NCBI GenBank assembly: GCA_039704465.1
Contig: JASFAU010000001.1
Location: 620,001-684,000 of the forward strand
Direction of reading: 5' to 3'
DNA length: 64,000 bases
Source of the DNA: Plasmodiophora brassicae
Taxonomy: Eukaryota; Endomyxa; Phytomyxea; Plasmodiophorida; Plasmodiophoridae
Positions within the stretch are counted from its first letter, which is position 1. Every line of letters starts with the position of its first letter. The notes below the pieces were generated by a model. That model saw only the letters and a list, made by a program, of their open reading frames with translations, made no database searches and was not told the origin of the DNA. Of the stretch, positions 53,325 through 63,454 are shown piece after piece. The translations under genes were made by a program, and so were the position numbers.

Positions 53325-56300
53325 ATGCACAGCAGCGGCAGCAGCAGCAGGCGGCGGCCGGCCAGGCCAGCAGGCCGTCGCGCCCGACGATCCATGACGC
53401 TGGGCGTGCTAGCGTTGCTGGTCCCGTTCCTGCTCTACTGGGTCGTCCTGCACCTGCCGTCGCCCGCGTCCCTGCTGCGCCGCCCTGACCGGGCGCACGT
53501 CGTCGACATTGACCGATTGGCATCACCCAGCCACGAGACGAGCAGCGCCCAGTGGCTGTACGACCGCCGTCTGGCGCTGGCCGACGCCCTGAGCCGCGAC
53601 CCGACGAACACGACGCTGCGCTCCGCGTTACGCCAGGTGGACCTGGACGTGTTCCATCGCTGGCTGCCGGTCGGGGCGCACCTACGACCCGTCGTGGCGT
53701 CCGACGACGGTAAAGGCGTCCAGTACGTGGGCGACGAGCGCCCCCGTCGCCGACAGGTCCTGCAGCGCATCCCAGTGGACCGCATGATCACCATGCAAGT
53801 CGTGGAGCAATCGCGCGCCGGGCACGCCCTCGTCAACGGGCCGTCCGACAGCAAACCCTCGGTCCACGTCCTGCTGGGCGTGTACGTCCCCCGATGCCCC
53901 AGGCCATCGTCACCATCATTGTGATCGTCCTTCGTACTGACACGGGCGTGACGCCAGGTACCTGGCGGTGGAGCGCGCCGACCCGTCGTCGACCTGGCAA
54001 CCGTACATCCGCGTCCTGCCGGCCTCGTTCGCCGGATCGTCGCCGATCAAAGCGCCCGGATGGGTCTTCGACGAGGTGCTGCGCGGGACGGCCGCCCGCG
54101 ACCTGATCGTCCTGAGGCGCAAGGAGATCCGCGACGAGTACCAGGAGATCGTCAGGCGCACCCTGCCGGCCGTCTCTTTCGACCAGTACGAATGGGGCGT
54201 CCTGGTCTCGATGACGCGCGCGGCCGCCGTCACCATCGACGGGCAGAAGACGGCCGCCCTGATCCCGTTGCTCAACGAGATCAGGTACGGCGGGGGATCT
54301 CTGAGCGGGCTCGGGCCGGGCGGCCGGTGACGGGGCACCCATTGCAGGCACAGCCCAGCATCGGAGGCGACCACGACGGATCGGTTCGTGCAGAACGAGC
54401 ACGTCGTCATGGCGACCGGGCGTCCCGTGTCGCCCCAGCTGGGCCTGACCCGTAACTATGGCCACAGGCCCGCTCAGGTGGTGCCCTGCGCCCGAGGCGA
54501 AGCGCCCCATGAGCTGACGGTGCACGCCCGGTGTAGGTCTACTACGTCGACTACGGGTTCGTGCCCGAGCGCCCCCAGCCGGCGCTGGACACCTTCAAGG
54601 TCGAGTTCGATCCGCGCGACGCCGACGACAAGGACGGCAGGCTGCGGCACCTGGTCGGCGATTGGCGCCGATCGTGGACGCTGACGAGCGAGTCGCCCAT
54701 TGACCCGGGCATGGCCCAGGTCCTGCGCCTCCTGGCCCGGAACGCCAGCGAGCGCGCCCTGCCCGACGCCACCGGGCGCGCCCTGATCAGCGCCGGCAAC
54801 GAGGAGCGCGCTCGCGTCGCCTTAGCGGACGCCATACGTCGCAAGGTCGGCGAGCTCAGGCGGGTGCCGCCGGCGCCGGACGACCAGCACGACGTGCACC
54901 AGATCGAGATGGCCGTCGCCATGCGACGTCTGGAGGCCGACGCCGCCCAGAGATTCCTGGACCGGGTCCTGGCCGACGCCGGTCAGCGTCTGACGACGAC
55001 GACGGAGGCAGCGCCCGCGCCGGCAGCAGGTGCGTTCGTCGGCGAGGACCCGTTCGACGCGTTGCGACAATGGATGGAGGCGGGCGGGGCGGACCTGTCG
55101 GGCGTGCGCGTCGTCCACGAGGACGACGCCGGCCAGCGGGGCCTGCGCGCCCACCGCCCCATGTCACAGGGCGACGTCGTCATCTCGGTGCCCTTGTCGC
55201 TGATCATCACATCCGCACTGGCCGGCGTAAGCAGGGACACACGTGTGCTCCCTCTCGCGGCCGGCTGCCTGCCAGTGCTGACGCGTGGTCGCTCCTCAGG
55301 ATTGCGACGTTGCCAAGGAGGCGCGTCGGAACGGCGTTGACCTGGAGACGCATGCGCTGATGGCCGCCCTGCTGGCCACGTCCTGGGCACACGACGCGCG
55401 CGACGTCGCCGTTGGCACACCGGGCGCCACGTTGTCCCCGTACCTGTCCCTGTTCAACGCGACGCTGCCGTCGCTGTCGTCGTACGAGTCGTTCCTGGCG
55501 CAGTACTACCCGACCGACCTGCTGGCCATGCTCGAAGGCACGCGTACGCTGGCGCTGGTCAACGGGACGCGGCACGTCCTGGATCGCGACTACGACGCGT
55601 TGCGACGGGCGGCGCCCAGGTCGATGGCGAACGTCAGCAGGAGGGCGTACGCGCGCGCCCGGCACCTGGTCGACACGCGCAACTTCATCGTCGACGTCGA
55701 CCGGGACGCGAACCGCACGCTGAACATGATGGTGCCGTTCGTCGACATGATGAACCACGGGCTGGCGCCGAACGCGTTCTGGGCGTTCGACCCGGACCGG
55801 GCCGAGTTCCAGGTGACGGCGGCGCGGTCGATCGCCGACGGCGATGCCATCGTCACGTCGTACGGCATCAAGTCGAACGGCATCCTGCTGACCGTCTACG
55901 GGTTCGCCCTACCGGACAACCCGCACGACGTCGCCCAGATGCGCTTCCGGCTGTTCCCGGGGACGACGCCCGGCCGTGCAACGGCGACGGCCACGACGTG
56001 CACGGTGCCAGCGACGACGAACGACGACGCCGTCTGGGAATGCGTTCGCAAGGTGCAACGGGGGCGCACCGACCTGCAGGTCGTCGACGCGATCGACGAG
56101 GCGGCCGCCGACGCCCTGGCCATGTTCGCGGGCAGCATCGACGACGACCTGCGCCTGCTGCAGCGGGACCGGTTCGACGACGACCGGCAGCGCAGCGTTG
56201 TTCGCGTGCGACTCGGCGAGAAACGCGTCCTGGCGTACTGGCGGGCGACGGCCGCCGTCCTGCGCCCCTACTATGCCGGCCAGGTCAGCATCGACGCCCT

Positions 56301-56367
56301 CCCGTCCGACCTGGCCGACTTTGTACGCCAGTGGCAGCAGCAGCAGCAGGAGGCGGGGCGGCGCTGA
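53325..56367 (+). CDS. Tandem SET-domain (SETD3/Rubisco-LSMT type) methyltransferase with N-terminal membrane anchor, five exons
   Basis: Exons 53325-53881, 53958-54284, 54348-54477, 54537-55226 and 55300-56367; 923 aa. After a basic start comes one membrane helix (TLGVLALLVPFLLYWVVLHL, residues about 25-45). Two SETD3-like units follow. The first (residues 100-390) has VYLAVERADPSSTWQPYI and NYGHRP...YYVDYGFVP, but where the second has VDMMNHG it reads LNEIRHS, so the Asp and Asn of the cofactor/substrate site are missing. The second (residues 560-810) has SLFNATLPSLSSYESF, FVDMMNHG, VTSYGIKSNGILLTVYGFAL and a C-terminal substrate-binding region. Family members methylate protein Lys or His. 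Only the second unit is likely to be catalytic. Confidence 0.85.
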
Positions 56368-56462
56368 CGCGTCTGCCCAATGTCGGATACAGGCGCGTTA
56401 GGGCCCCCGCTCGTATATTGTACTGGATCTGTTTCTCCCTCTCTATCTCTGTCGGGTCGCGC

Positions 56463-57303
56463 TCAGAACGGCTGGTCCCAGTCGCCCACAGCGGCCGAGA
56501 TGGGGCTCATCTCGGCGCGCCCATCTGGCAGGCCCAGGAGGGCGTAGACGACAGCGACCGGCCTGTCGAGGTCGTCATCGGCGGCGCTTCCTGGGTTGCG
56601 GATCCAGGACCAAGGCCCGCTGACGATCGCGTCGGCCTCGTCCATGGTCAGGTCATGCCAGGACAGCGTGCCCAGCTGCCGATCGGCGAGCACGTCGCCG
56701 CCCGCCTTGGACAGCCACGCCTGTAACGCTTCCAGGGCCGACTCGGGCGTCGCGCCCGGGTCGAACGGCGACCGCGGCGACCGGGCCGCCTCCAGCAGGC
56801 GCAGGTTGCAGGGCACGTCGACGACCAGGCCGATGTCACCCTCGCGCAGCGACGACAGCATGGCATTGGCCTGGCGGACGGTCTCGGCATGCAGGCCGGC
56901 GCGTATAACCGGGCTCAGCGATATCCTGGACGCCAGCGCGCCGTTCTTCACGCCCGGGACCATCTCCTCCATACGGCGGATCGCGTCCGGCAACGACGCC
57001 TCGGACAGGTCCCGAATGCCAACCCGGTCCATGACCATCTCCAGCATGTCGGGCGTGACATCATGCAGGCCAAACTGCTTCAAACCGGCCAGAATCTCCG
57101 ACGATATTCGACTGCCGTTCCCTGCGGGCAACGCGCGATCAATCAGCACATGACGCGCACAGCAGCGGCAGCGACACGCCGATGCCACGCCTACGAGTAC
57201 TGGTCGACAGCTCGCGTCGGCGTACAGAGGCAGCTGTACTGCAGGACGTGGTCCACGCCGAGGCGCCTACAGAGCGACGCAGCAGATGCGCCCGCATGCT
57301 CAT
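56463..57303 (-). CDS. Unrecognised protein with mitochondrial-type presequence, two exons
   Basis: Exon 1 (57303-57201) encodes MSMRAHLLRRSVGASAWTTS and ends in an RRRELST-like segment, a good mitochondrial targeting peptide. Exon 2 (57121-56463) follows a 79-bp intron. The product is 253 aa. The mature part is soluble, mostly helical, with FGLHDVTPDMLEMVMDRVG, EGDIGLVVDVPCNLRLLEAA and a conserved-looking SWHDLTMDEADAI segment. I do not recognise it. It is convergent with the SET gene (95 bp between stops). The exon 1 assignment rests on frame, splice sites and presequence quality. Confidence 0.6.
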
Positions 57304-57957
57304 GGGCCGGCGACGATAATCGTGGCGGCGGAGTCCGCTGACACAGCTGACAGCAGCTGACAGCAGCAGCTAGCAGCAGCAGCAGCCAGCACGTCGACGA
57401 CGGCCTGGTATGCCTGACCGTCCTGACAACGTAAGCCAGATGGTACGCGCAGATTGCCTCCCTCAACTTGATCCGCCGCTTACGCTGGGCGCACGGAGGA
57501 CACGAGCGGCGCTCTGGACATGACGAGTTGGTCCTCCGGCGTGAACCGATTCTTTGGGCGACACCTGGGGACATGGACAATATTCGCATTGTGACCGCCA
57601 CCATCTCCTGCTGATGCGCGGCAAGGGACATTGCTTCAAGTCGTCTTGCTCGTATTGAACGTGTGGAACAAGCGACCTTGTCCGACTGACAATCTATGTA
57701 CATACTTCGTCGGCGTCGTGGATCTCTCCCAGGCCGAAACCCTCTCGGCCACTTCGATCAGTGGCTACTGGCTCGTCTCCACCATGTCGTCAAGGTCGCA
57801 TAGCATAAGGCGTATTGTAGAGTCCCTACAATAATATATGTTCAAGTGCACTTTGCTCCGGGCCGGTGATTATATCTGTATTTCAACTGGCCATGAGGGG
57901 ACCATACAACGCCTCCAACGCCGTCGAATGACATTTTGGCTCGCCTCCCCCTCAGTC
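57304..57957. other. Intergenic; no gene seen
   Basis: Contains a cag/cagc-rich stretch at 57343-57390 (agcagctgacagcagcagc). No coding or RNA feature is supported apart from the upstream region of the mitochondrial gene and of the tRNA. Confidence 0.5.
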
Positions 57958-58030
57958 GGGCCCTTTGGTTTAGTGGCATAATATTCCGTTAGGGTCGGAA
58001 TGGTCCCGCGTTCGATTCGCGGAAGGGCCC
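57958..58030 (+). tRNA. tRNA-Pro (anticodon AGG)
   Basis: 73 nt with all four arms: acceptor GGGCCCT/AGGGCCC (7 bp), D arm around GGTTTAGTGGCATAAT, anticodon stem TTCCG/CGGAA with loop TTAGGGT (anticodon AGG), and T arm CCGCG/CGCGG with loop TTCGATT. No intron. It closely resembles eukaryotic tRNA-Pro. CCA is not encoded. It reads CCU and, after A34-to-I editing, CCC and CCA. Confidence 0.95.
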
Positions 58031-59030
58031 CTAGTACTGTCGTGCTCTGTATTTTTGCTGCTGTTTGGATTTGACAGAGCAATCTATCTGTTCAGGACGT
58101 CACGTCACACACGTGATGGTCGTGTTCGACGTGCCCATCAGCCCGGACATCCTCCACTTTGGCAGCCCCATTAATCGGCTGCAGTACCGTGACGTCAAAA
58201 TTGCATGACAACAACCAGAGCACGCCGTTTCACTGCGCGGCGACCCCTGTGGCCAACCTGGCCGTTCGCATGCTGCTAAATGAACGCCCTCTTGATTGAC
58301 GTCAACGCACCCTGTTCAGGCGAGTGCGAACCTGTCAATCGCGGCAGTGCCTCCAACGTCCATAAATCGCTCGCTCGAAGCCAGGGGCACTTAAGGCCTA
58401 TCGACGAACCGGTGGGTTCCCCGCGCGAGGCCACCAGCCATGGACACTACCACCTTGTCGAGATGGGGTCTGATCTCGATATATACTGTTGCCCCGGAGT
58501 TCAACGTGACTTTCCGCGCGCGTCCATCTCCAAAGAACGCCACTGCATTGGCACTTGGCAGCCATCCAGGAACATGCTAAAGTTGCCCAACAGCTGCTGG
58601 CCGGCACTTCTAATAGAACCGTTATCGATGCCGACGGCGATCTTCACCTGAAGATAACACTGGATGTGGCTACCTTTGTTGCGCATCCGTACATCGTTGG
58701 GTTGCTTTGCAGTATCCAGCTCGAGTAGGTGGCCTTGAACGTCGGTGTGGGTATATATCATACCGAACCGGAACACGAAATGCTCCATTCGCGACACTGG
58801 ACATTACACCAGACGCACTCTGGGTTACTCTTAACTGTGGTCGTCATCAACGGGCCCGATGTGATGATGCCGCAGGGGGCGCGGGACAGGCCGCAAAACA
58901 AGGCCCTGCCGGACCAGTCTCGCGGACGTTACGACAAGTTGGCCGGTTGCGTCGTTGCGACAAGTTGGGTACACCCCGACGGAACGACGTTCACGAACAA
59001 GACATGCGGCCCGGCGGACACTGCAGTGTC
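58031..59030 (+). other. Spacer with a decayed ankyrin gene piece
   Basis: 58112-58345 holds ankyrin relics (listed separately). The rest has short minus-strand frames (58398-58797) without a recognisable domain and the 5' region of the SKP1-ankyrin gene. Confidence 0.5.
58112..58345 (+). pseudogene. Ankyrin-repeat gene fragment
   Basis: In shifting frames the plus strand encodes QSTPFHCAATPVANLAVRML and then DVNAPCSGE, the TPLHxAA...LL...DVNA pattern of the repeats in the SKP1-ankyrin gene 1 kb downstream. Stops and frame changes interrupt it, so it is a relic of a paralogue. Confidence 0.6.
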
Positions 59031-60571
59031 ATGGCGCCGTTATCCCTGATCGTGGTCCCCCTCTTGATTGCACCCACTATTGGCATCATTCTCCGCTCCA
59101 GCGACTCTGTCGACCTCACCGTCAACGATTCTTTTGCCAAGGTCCACTCCAAGGTGCTGCGCGACCTGGTCGAGGACAGCTGCCACACACCTGTTCGCGT
59201 GCCCAACATCGCAGGTGAAGAACTGAAGCTGATCGTGGAGTTCGTGCACACGGTCGTAAACGACAGTGTATGGGCATGAATCGTTAGTGTCCCACCAACC
59301 GCTGATGTTCGTACGTACAGCAGCACGGCCCTGCCACCCAGTGGGTCCACGACAAGGTCAGCCCGATGACGCTGGCGGCACAGTGCCGCCTGATGGCAGC
59401 CGCCGATTTCCTCGACATACACGCGCTCCTGGTGGCCATTGCGAGTATGGCGCGCACGAGAAGCGACCTATCTGCAATGCGCGAGATGCTGTACATGAAC
59501 GCTCTCCGGCTGGTGGTAGCCCATATCCCTGGCATCGCAGGCCTGGCTCGGATGGCACACACGGACGAGCAGCGGAACATTGTCGAAGCGATCCAAGGCA
59601 TCGCATTCACTGGCGATGCCGCTTTCTCTGCAGGCAAGGCCGACCTCCTCAACAATGCGCGATGGAACGAGTTCGGCAACGTGTTGCACTGGGCCGCGTT
59701 CGATGGTAACGGATTCATTGTCGACCTGTTGCTGAATGTTTCCGGTATCGACGCCAACGCACGGAACGAGACCCAGGCGACGCCTCTGCATGCTGCCGCC
59801 GCTACCGGGCACGCCGACATTGTCGAAACGCTGCTGGACGTCCCAGATATCGACGTCAATGCGCCCAACAATATGCAGGCGACGCCACTGCATTGTGCCG
59901 CATATGCAGGTAACGTCGCTGTCGTCGGTTTGCTGCTTAAAGCCCCGAAGATCGCGGTCAACTCCCGCGACAACGATGGCTCGACGCCGCTGCATGTTGC
60001 TGCTCATGCCGGACACGGCGACGTCGTCGAGTTGCTGCTCCAGATGCCCGGGATCGAGGTCAGCCCGTGCGACAGGCGCCACTGGACGCCGTTGCATCGG
60101 GCGGCGTTCCGAGGACGTACGGGCGTCGTGAACATCCTGGTCGGCGTCCCTGGAGTCGACATCAACGCGTGCGACCTCCTGCACATGACGCCGCTGCTCA
60201 TTGCGACGGCGCGCCAGCACCACGCCGTCTTCGAGCTGCTGCTGAGCACGCCCGGCATCAGCGTCAATGTCAGGGACACACATTACATGTTAACGCCTCT
60301 CCACAGGGCCGCACAGCGCGGAAACGTCCCGATGGTCAGGGCGTTGCTGCAGGTGCCCGGCATTGACCTCGGCGCGCGCGACCAGGCCTTCCACAGCACC
60401 CCGCTGCACTTGGCCATCGTTGCGGGTCACGGCGCCGTCGTCCAGCTGCTGCTGAACATGCCCGGTATCGACGTCAACGCCGTCGACCTCCTGGGCAGGA
60501 CGCCTCTGGACCTGGCGAACCTGTTCCACCATCCCGGCATTGCCGCATCGCTACGCCTCGCAGCGCCGTAG
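59031..60571 (+). CDS. SKP1-like (POZ) domain fused to ankyrin repeats, two exons
   Basis: Exon 1 59031-59252, 68-bp intron, exon 2 59321-60571; 490 aa. Residues 18-75 form a SKP1/POZ fold (IILRSSDSVDLTVNDSFAKV, VPNIAGEELKLIVEFVHT). The SKP1 C-terminal dimerisation helices follow (MTLAAQCRLMAAADFLDIHA). About nine 34-residue ankyrin repeats occupy residues 190-485 (TPLHAAAATGHADIVETLLD, TPLHVAAHAGHGDVVELLLQ, and so on). The first 20 residues (MAPLSLIVVPLLIAPTIGII) are hydrophobic and could be a secretion signal or simply the first POZ strand. SKP1 normally bridges F-box proteins to cullin 1, so this could be an E3 adaptor or effector whose ankyrins choose the target. That role is inferred. 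Confidence 0.85.
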
Positions 60572-60721
60572 CGAGCGTCACATCCTGCAGTCGGCGACCG
60601 CGCGCCGACCCGCGGATGCTCTTTACGTACGTGCTACGTCCGGCCAGTCATACAAATCAGGCTGCAGATTGCAGTTCCCGCACGCACGCACGTCAGGGTC
60701 GTTTGCAGCGTGCAGCTGCCG

Positions 60722-60922
60722 GACAGGCGAAGCTGCAGAGCGAGTCGACAGGCGCAGCTGCAGAGCGAGTCGACAGGCGCAGCTGCAGAGCGAGTCGACA
60801 GGCGCAGCTGCAGAGCGAGTCGACAGGCGCAGCTGCAGAGCGAGTCGACAGGCGCAGCTGCAGAGCGAGTCGACAGGCGCAGCTGCAGAGCGAGCCGACA
60901 GGCGCAGCTGCAGAGCGAGTCG
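60722..60922. repeat. 25-bp minisatellite, eight copies
   Basis: The unit gacaggcg(c/a)agctgcagag... repeats at exactly 25 bp from 60722 to 60922 with only two single-base variants (60730 a, 60895 c). 25 is not a multiple of three, so any translation cycles through three frames. It lies just upstream of the MPDU1 start. Confidence 0.95.
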
Positions 60923-61009
60923 ACACTCGACAGGCTGGTTGTTACACAAACATCATTGTCCGCTCGGGCGACTGCGGATTGTTCACGGAGATCGTCCCCA
61001 GCGTCGTCC

Positions 61010-61999
61010 ATGGACGTCGTCCGCACGGTCGGGCAGGTGGCGCGCCGCGCCGGCCTGCTGCCCGGGTCCTGCTACAGCGCGGTCATTGAGCAGCGGCAGT
61101 GGACGGATCGGCGCTGCCTGACGATCGCGGCCAGCAAGCTGATCGGGTTCGCGTTGATCACGTTCTCCACGATCCTCAAGCTGCCGCAGATCGTCAAGAT
61201 CCTCCAGAGCGGCACCGCCCAGGGCCTGTCGCCCGCCATGTACGCGCTGGAATGCTACGCGTACGTTTGCCCTTGGGCCTGTCGCCAACGATGTCTGCCA
61301 CGTGCTCATGCGCCGTCGTATGTCCCGTGTAGGTACATTGTGAACATTGCGTTTGCAGTACGAACGGGAATGCCGTTCAGCTCGTTCGGCGAAGGCGTGT
61401 TCATCCTGCTGCAAAGTACCTCACGCGCGTCGTCGACGTTCTGCGCACCTGCTGACCTTCTGCAGATATCGTTATCCTCCTGCTGATCTGGACGTTATCC
61501 AAGGGTCGCCGCCTCTCTAGTTTAGTCGCGGGAAGCGCCGCCCTAGCCGGGTTAGCATTCGCTCTCGGCGCCGACATTGTCGCCGATTCGCACCTGCACC
61601 TGCTGCGCCAGACGTCGCCCGCCGTCTTCTGCGTTGCGAAATTGCCGCAAATCGTGGCCAACTTCAAGGTTCGCATGCACTGCCGCATGGAAACGTGTTC
61701 ATCGCTGACAGTGCCGCCTGATGCCAGAACCGGGGCACTGGTCAGCTGTCCCTGATTACGCAAGGGTTGCAATGGCTGGGCAACCTGGCGCGCATCGGGA
61801 CGACGTTCGGCGACCCGGGCGCTTTCAGCTGGATCGGTCGGTGCAACGCCCGGTGCACTACGTCACCGTCTATCTGACATGGCACGTTATCGGCACAGTC
61901 CTGGGCGACTTTGTCCTCGCATTCGTCCTCAACGGCGTCTTGACGTCGCAGATCCTGTACTACGGATTCGCCCGGTCAAAGACCACGAAGAAGGACTAG
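61010..61999 (+). CDS. MPDU1: MPDU1-like PQ-loop membrane protein, five exons
   Basis: Exons 61010-61260, 61333-61415, 61466-61668, 61728-61836 and 61899-61999 give 248 aa. Two PQ-loop motifs are present (TILKLPQIVKILQSGTAQGL and CVAKLPQIVANF), with family blocks FSSFGEGVFILLQNI and GTGQLSLITQGLQWLGNLAR and about seven membrane helices. MPDU1 proteins are ER membrane proteins needed for the use of dolichol-phosphate mannose and glucose in N-glycan, O-mannose and GPI synthesis. The C-terminus SKTTKKD is basic, as in animal members. The ATG at 61010 is preceded by a minisatellite. Confidence 0.9.
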
Positions 62000-62136
62000 A
62001 TAGTGCCCCCTGATCCGCAGGCTATGTTCTTCCCCTGTTTACCATAAAATGCCAGTATCGACGGTTCCTTCCATGTGGGTCGTGACAGGGCACCACGACG
62101 GCACGTACCTTGCCAGGTGCGGCTTCCTCCCTCCCG

Positions 62137-63096
62137 ATGTGCACCATACCGTGCCAGGGGGGTGCGTCGCTGTCGCACTCCGCATCATCGCGCCGGCGCA
62201 GCATGTGGAGGGCGACACCTTGCCGCCGGTTCCTATCGACCAGCGGCGTACTGCCCATCGCCGATGGCATTAAACAGGTATGGCCCGGGGTCCGGCGTGC
62301 TGACCGGATGGCACCGACCGTCTGTCGCTGACCGGGCACCCCAGGTCAAGCACTGCGACGTGTCCTGCGCGCCGCAAACCATCAACGTCGCCATCCGCCT
62401 CAACGTCGATCCTCGCAAGCCCAACCAAAGTAGGAGATCAGCGGGCGCGCGCCCACCGCCTGTCGTAATGCGCTGATCGGTGTGCGGTAGGCGTTCGTGG
62501 ATCGGCCGTCCTGCCCGTATCGCTGGGTAAAACGTTTCGCGTTGCCGTGTTCGCTCGTGGCGATCAGGCGGAAGCGGCGCGCGAGGCCGGGGCCGACCTC
62601 GTCGGCGACGCCGATCTGATCGAGCAGATCTCCGGAGGGACCATCGATTTCGATCGGTGCCTGGCCACGCCCGACATGGTCGGCATGGTCGGTCGCGTCG
62701 CCCGGATCCTGGGCCCACGTGGCCTGATGCCGTCGGTGAAATCCGGCACGGTCGCCACCGATATCGCTGCTGCCGTCCGGAACGCCAAGCAGGGCCAGGT
62801 CCAGTTCCGGGCCGACAAGGGTGGCGTCGTGCACGCCCCAGTTGCCCAGACGTCGTTCACCGAGGGCGATATCGAGAAGAACCTCTTGTACGTCGGCCGT
62901 GACGACGGCTTGCATTGCCACTGACTGCCGTCTATCGTGGGGCAGGCACTTCATCCAAGTCGTCCAGGATGCGAAACCGTCCGGCGCCAAGGGCACCTAC
63001 ATCAAGGGCGCCTACATGGCATCAACGCGCGGCCGCTCCGTCGAATTCGACGTTGCGAACCCGCCCTTCACAATGAAACGTACACGACAGCGGTAG
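62137..63096 (+). CDS. MRPL1: Mitochondrial ribosomal protein uL1m, four exons
   Basis: Exons 62137-62277, 62345-62429, 62491-62887 and 62946-63096 (introns 67, 61 and 58 bp); 257 aa. The start MCTIPCQGGASLSHSASSRR and the RRFLST segment form a typical mitochondrial presequence. The mature part is bacterial-type L1: TINVAIRLNVDPRKPNQ, VLPVSLGKTFRVAVFARGDQ, DRCLATPDMVGMVGRVARIL, GPRGLMPSVKSGTVATD, VVQDAKPSGAKGTYIKGAYM. uL1 forms the L1 stalk that moves E-site tRNA. A plastid location cannot be excluded from sequence, but the presequence looks mitochondrial. Confidence 0.88.
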
Positions 63097-63454
63097 GCGT
63101 CGCGTACGGGAACCGCCTGTTCCGGCAGCAGCGGCATTGACGATCGGGATGATGGTCCGCCTGTCTATCACATGAGTACATGATGCGTCGTGAGACACAG
63201 AGCCCGACCGCTTCCATGTTCGTCCACCACTGCATCCGCACGATAGTGCACGATGCGTCGTGGGCACTGACGACATCGCCCTATCGACGATCGTCCGTAA
63301 CATGTATCGGAACCAATTGGTGGGCTGAGACGTATCCGGCGTCCAGCCCAGGATGACAAGGGGGGATATGACAAGGGGACAGCCCGAATGCGTCCGTTAT
63401 TTTATTGTCGGTATAGGCGACGCTGGTGATGGAGAGCCAGGTTCCACACAGCAA
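63097..63454. other. Convergent intergenic region
   Basis: 358 bp between two converging genes; no ORF or RNA feature. A near repeat of gatgcgtcgtg occurs at about 63181 and 63251. Confidence 0.5.

Noticed and set aside
53882..53957. Separate genes for the 5' SET half and its continuation
   Set aside because: A GTACGT donor and CCAG acceptor join them in frame in the middle of a conserved SET block (GVYLAVER).
60616..61089. ORFs encoding a repetitive AERVDRRSCRASRQAQLQ-like protein
   Set aside because: Created by a 25-bp minisatellite that is open in several frames on both strands; no start context or conserved part.
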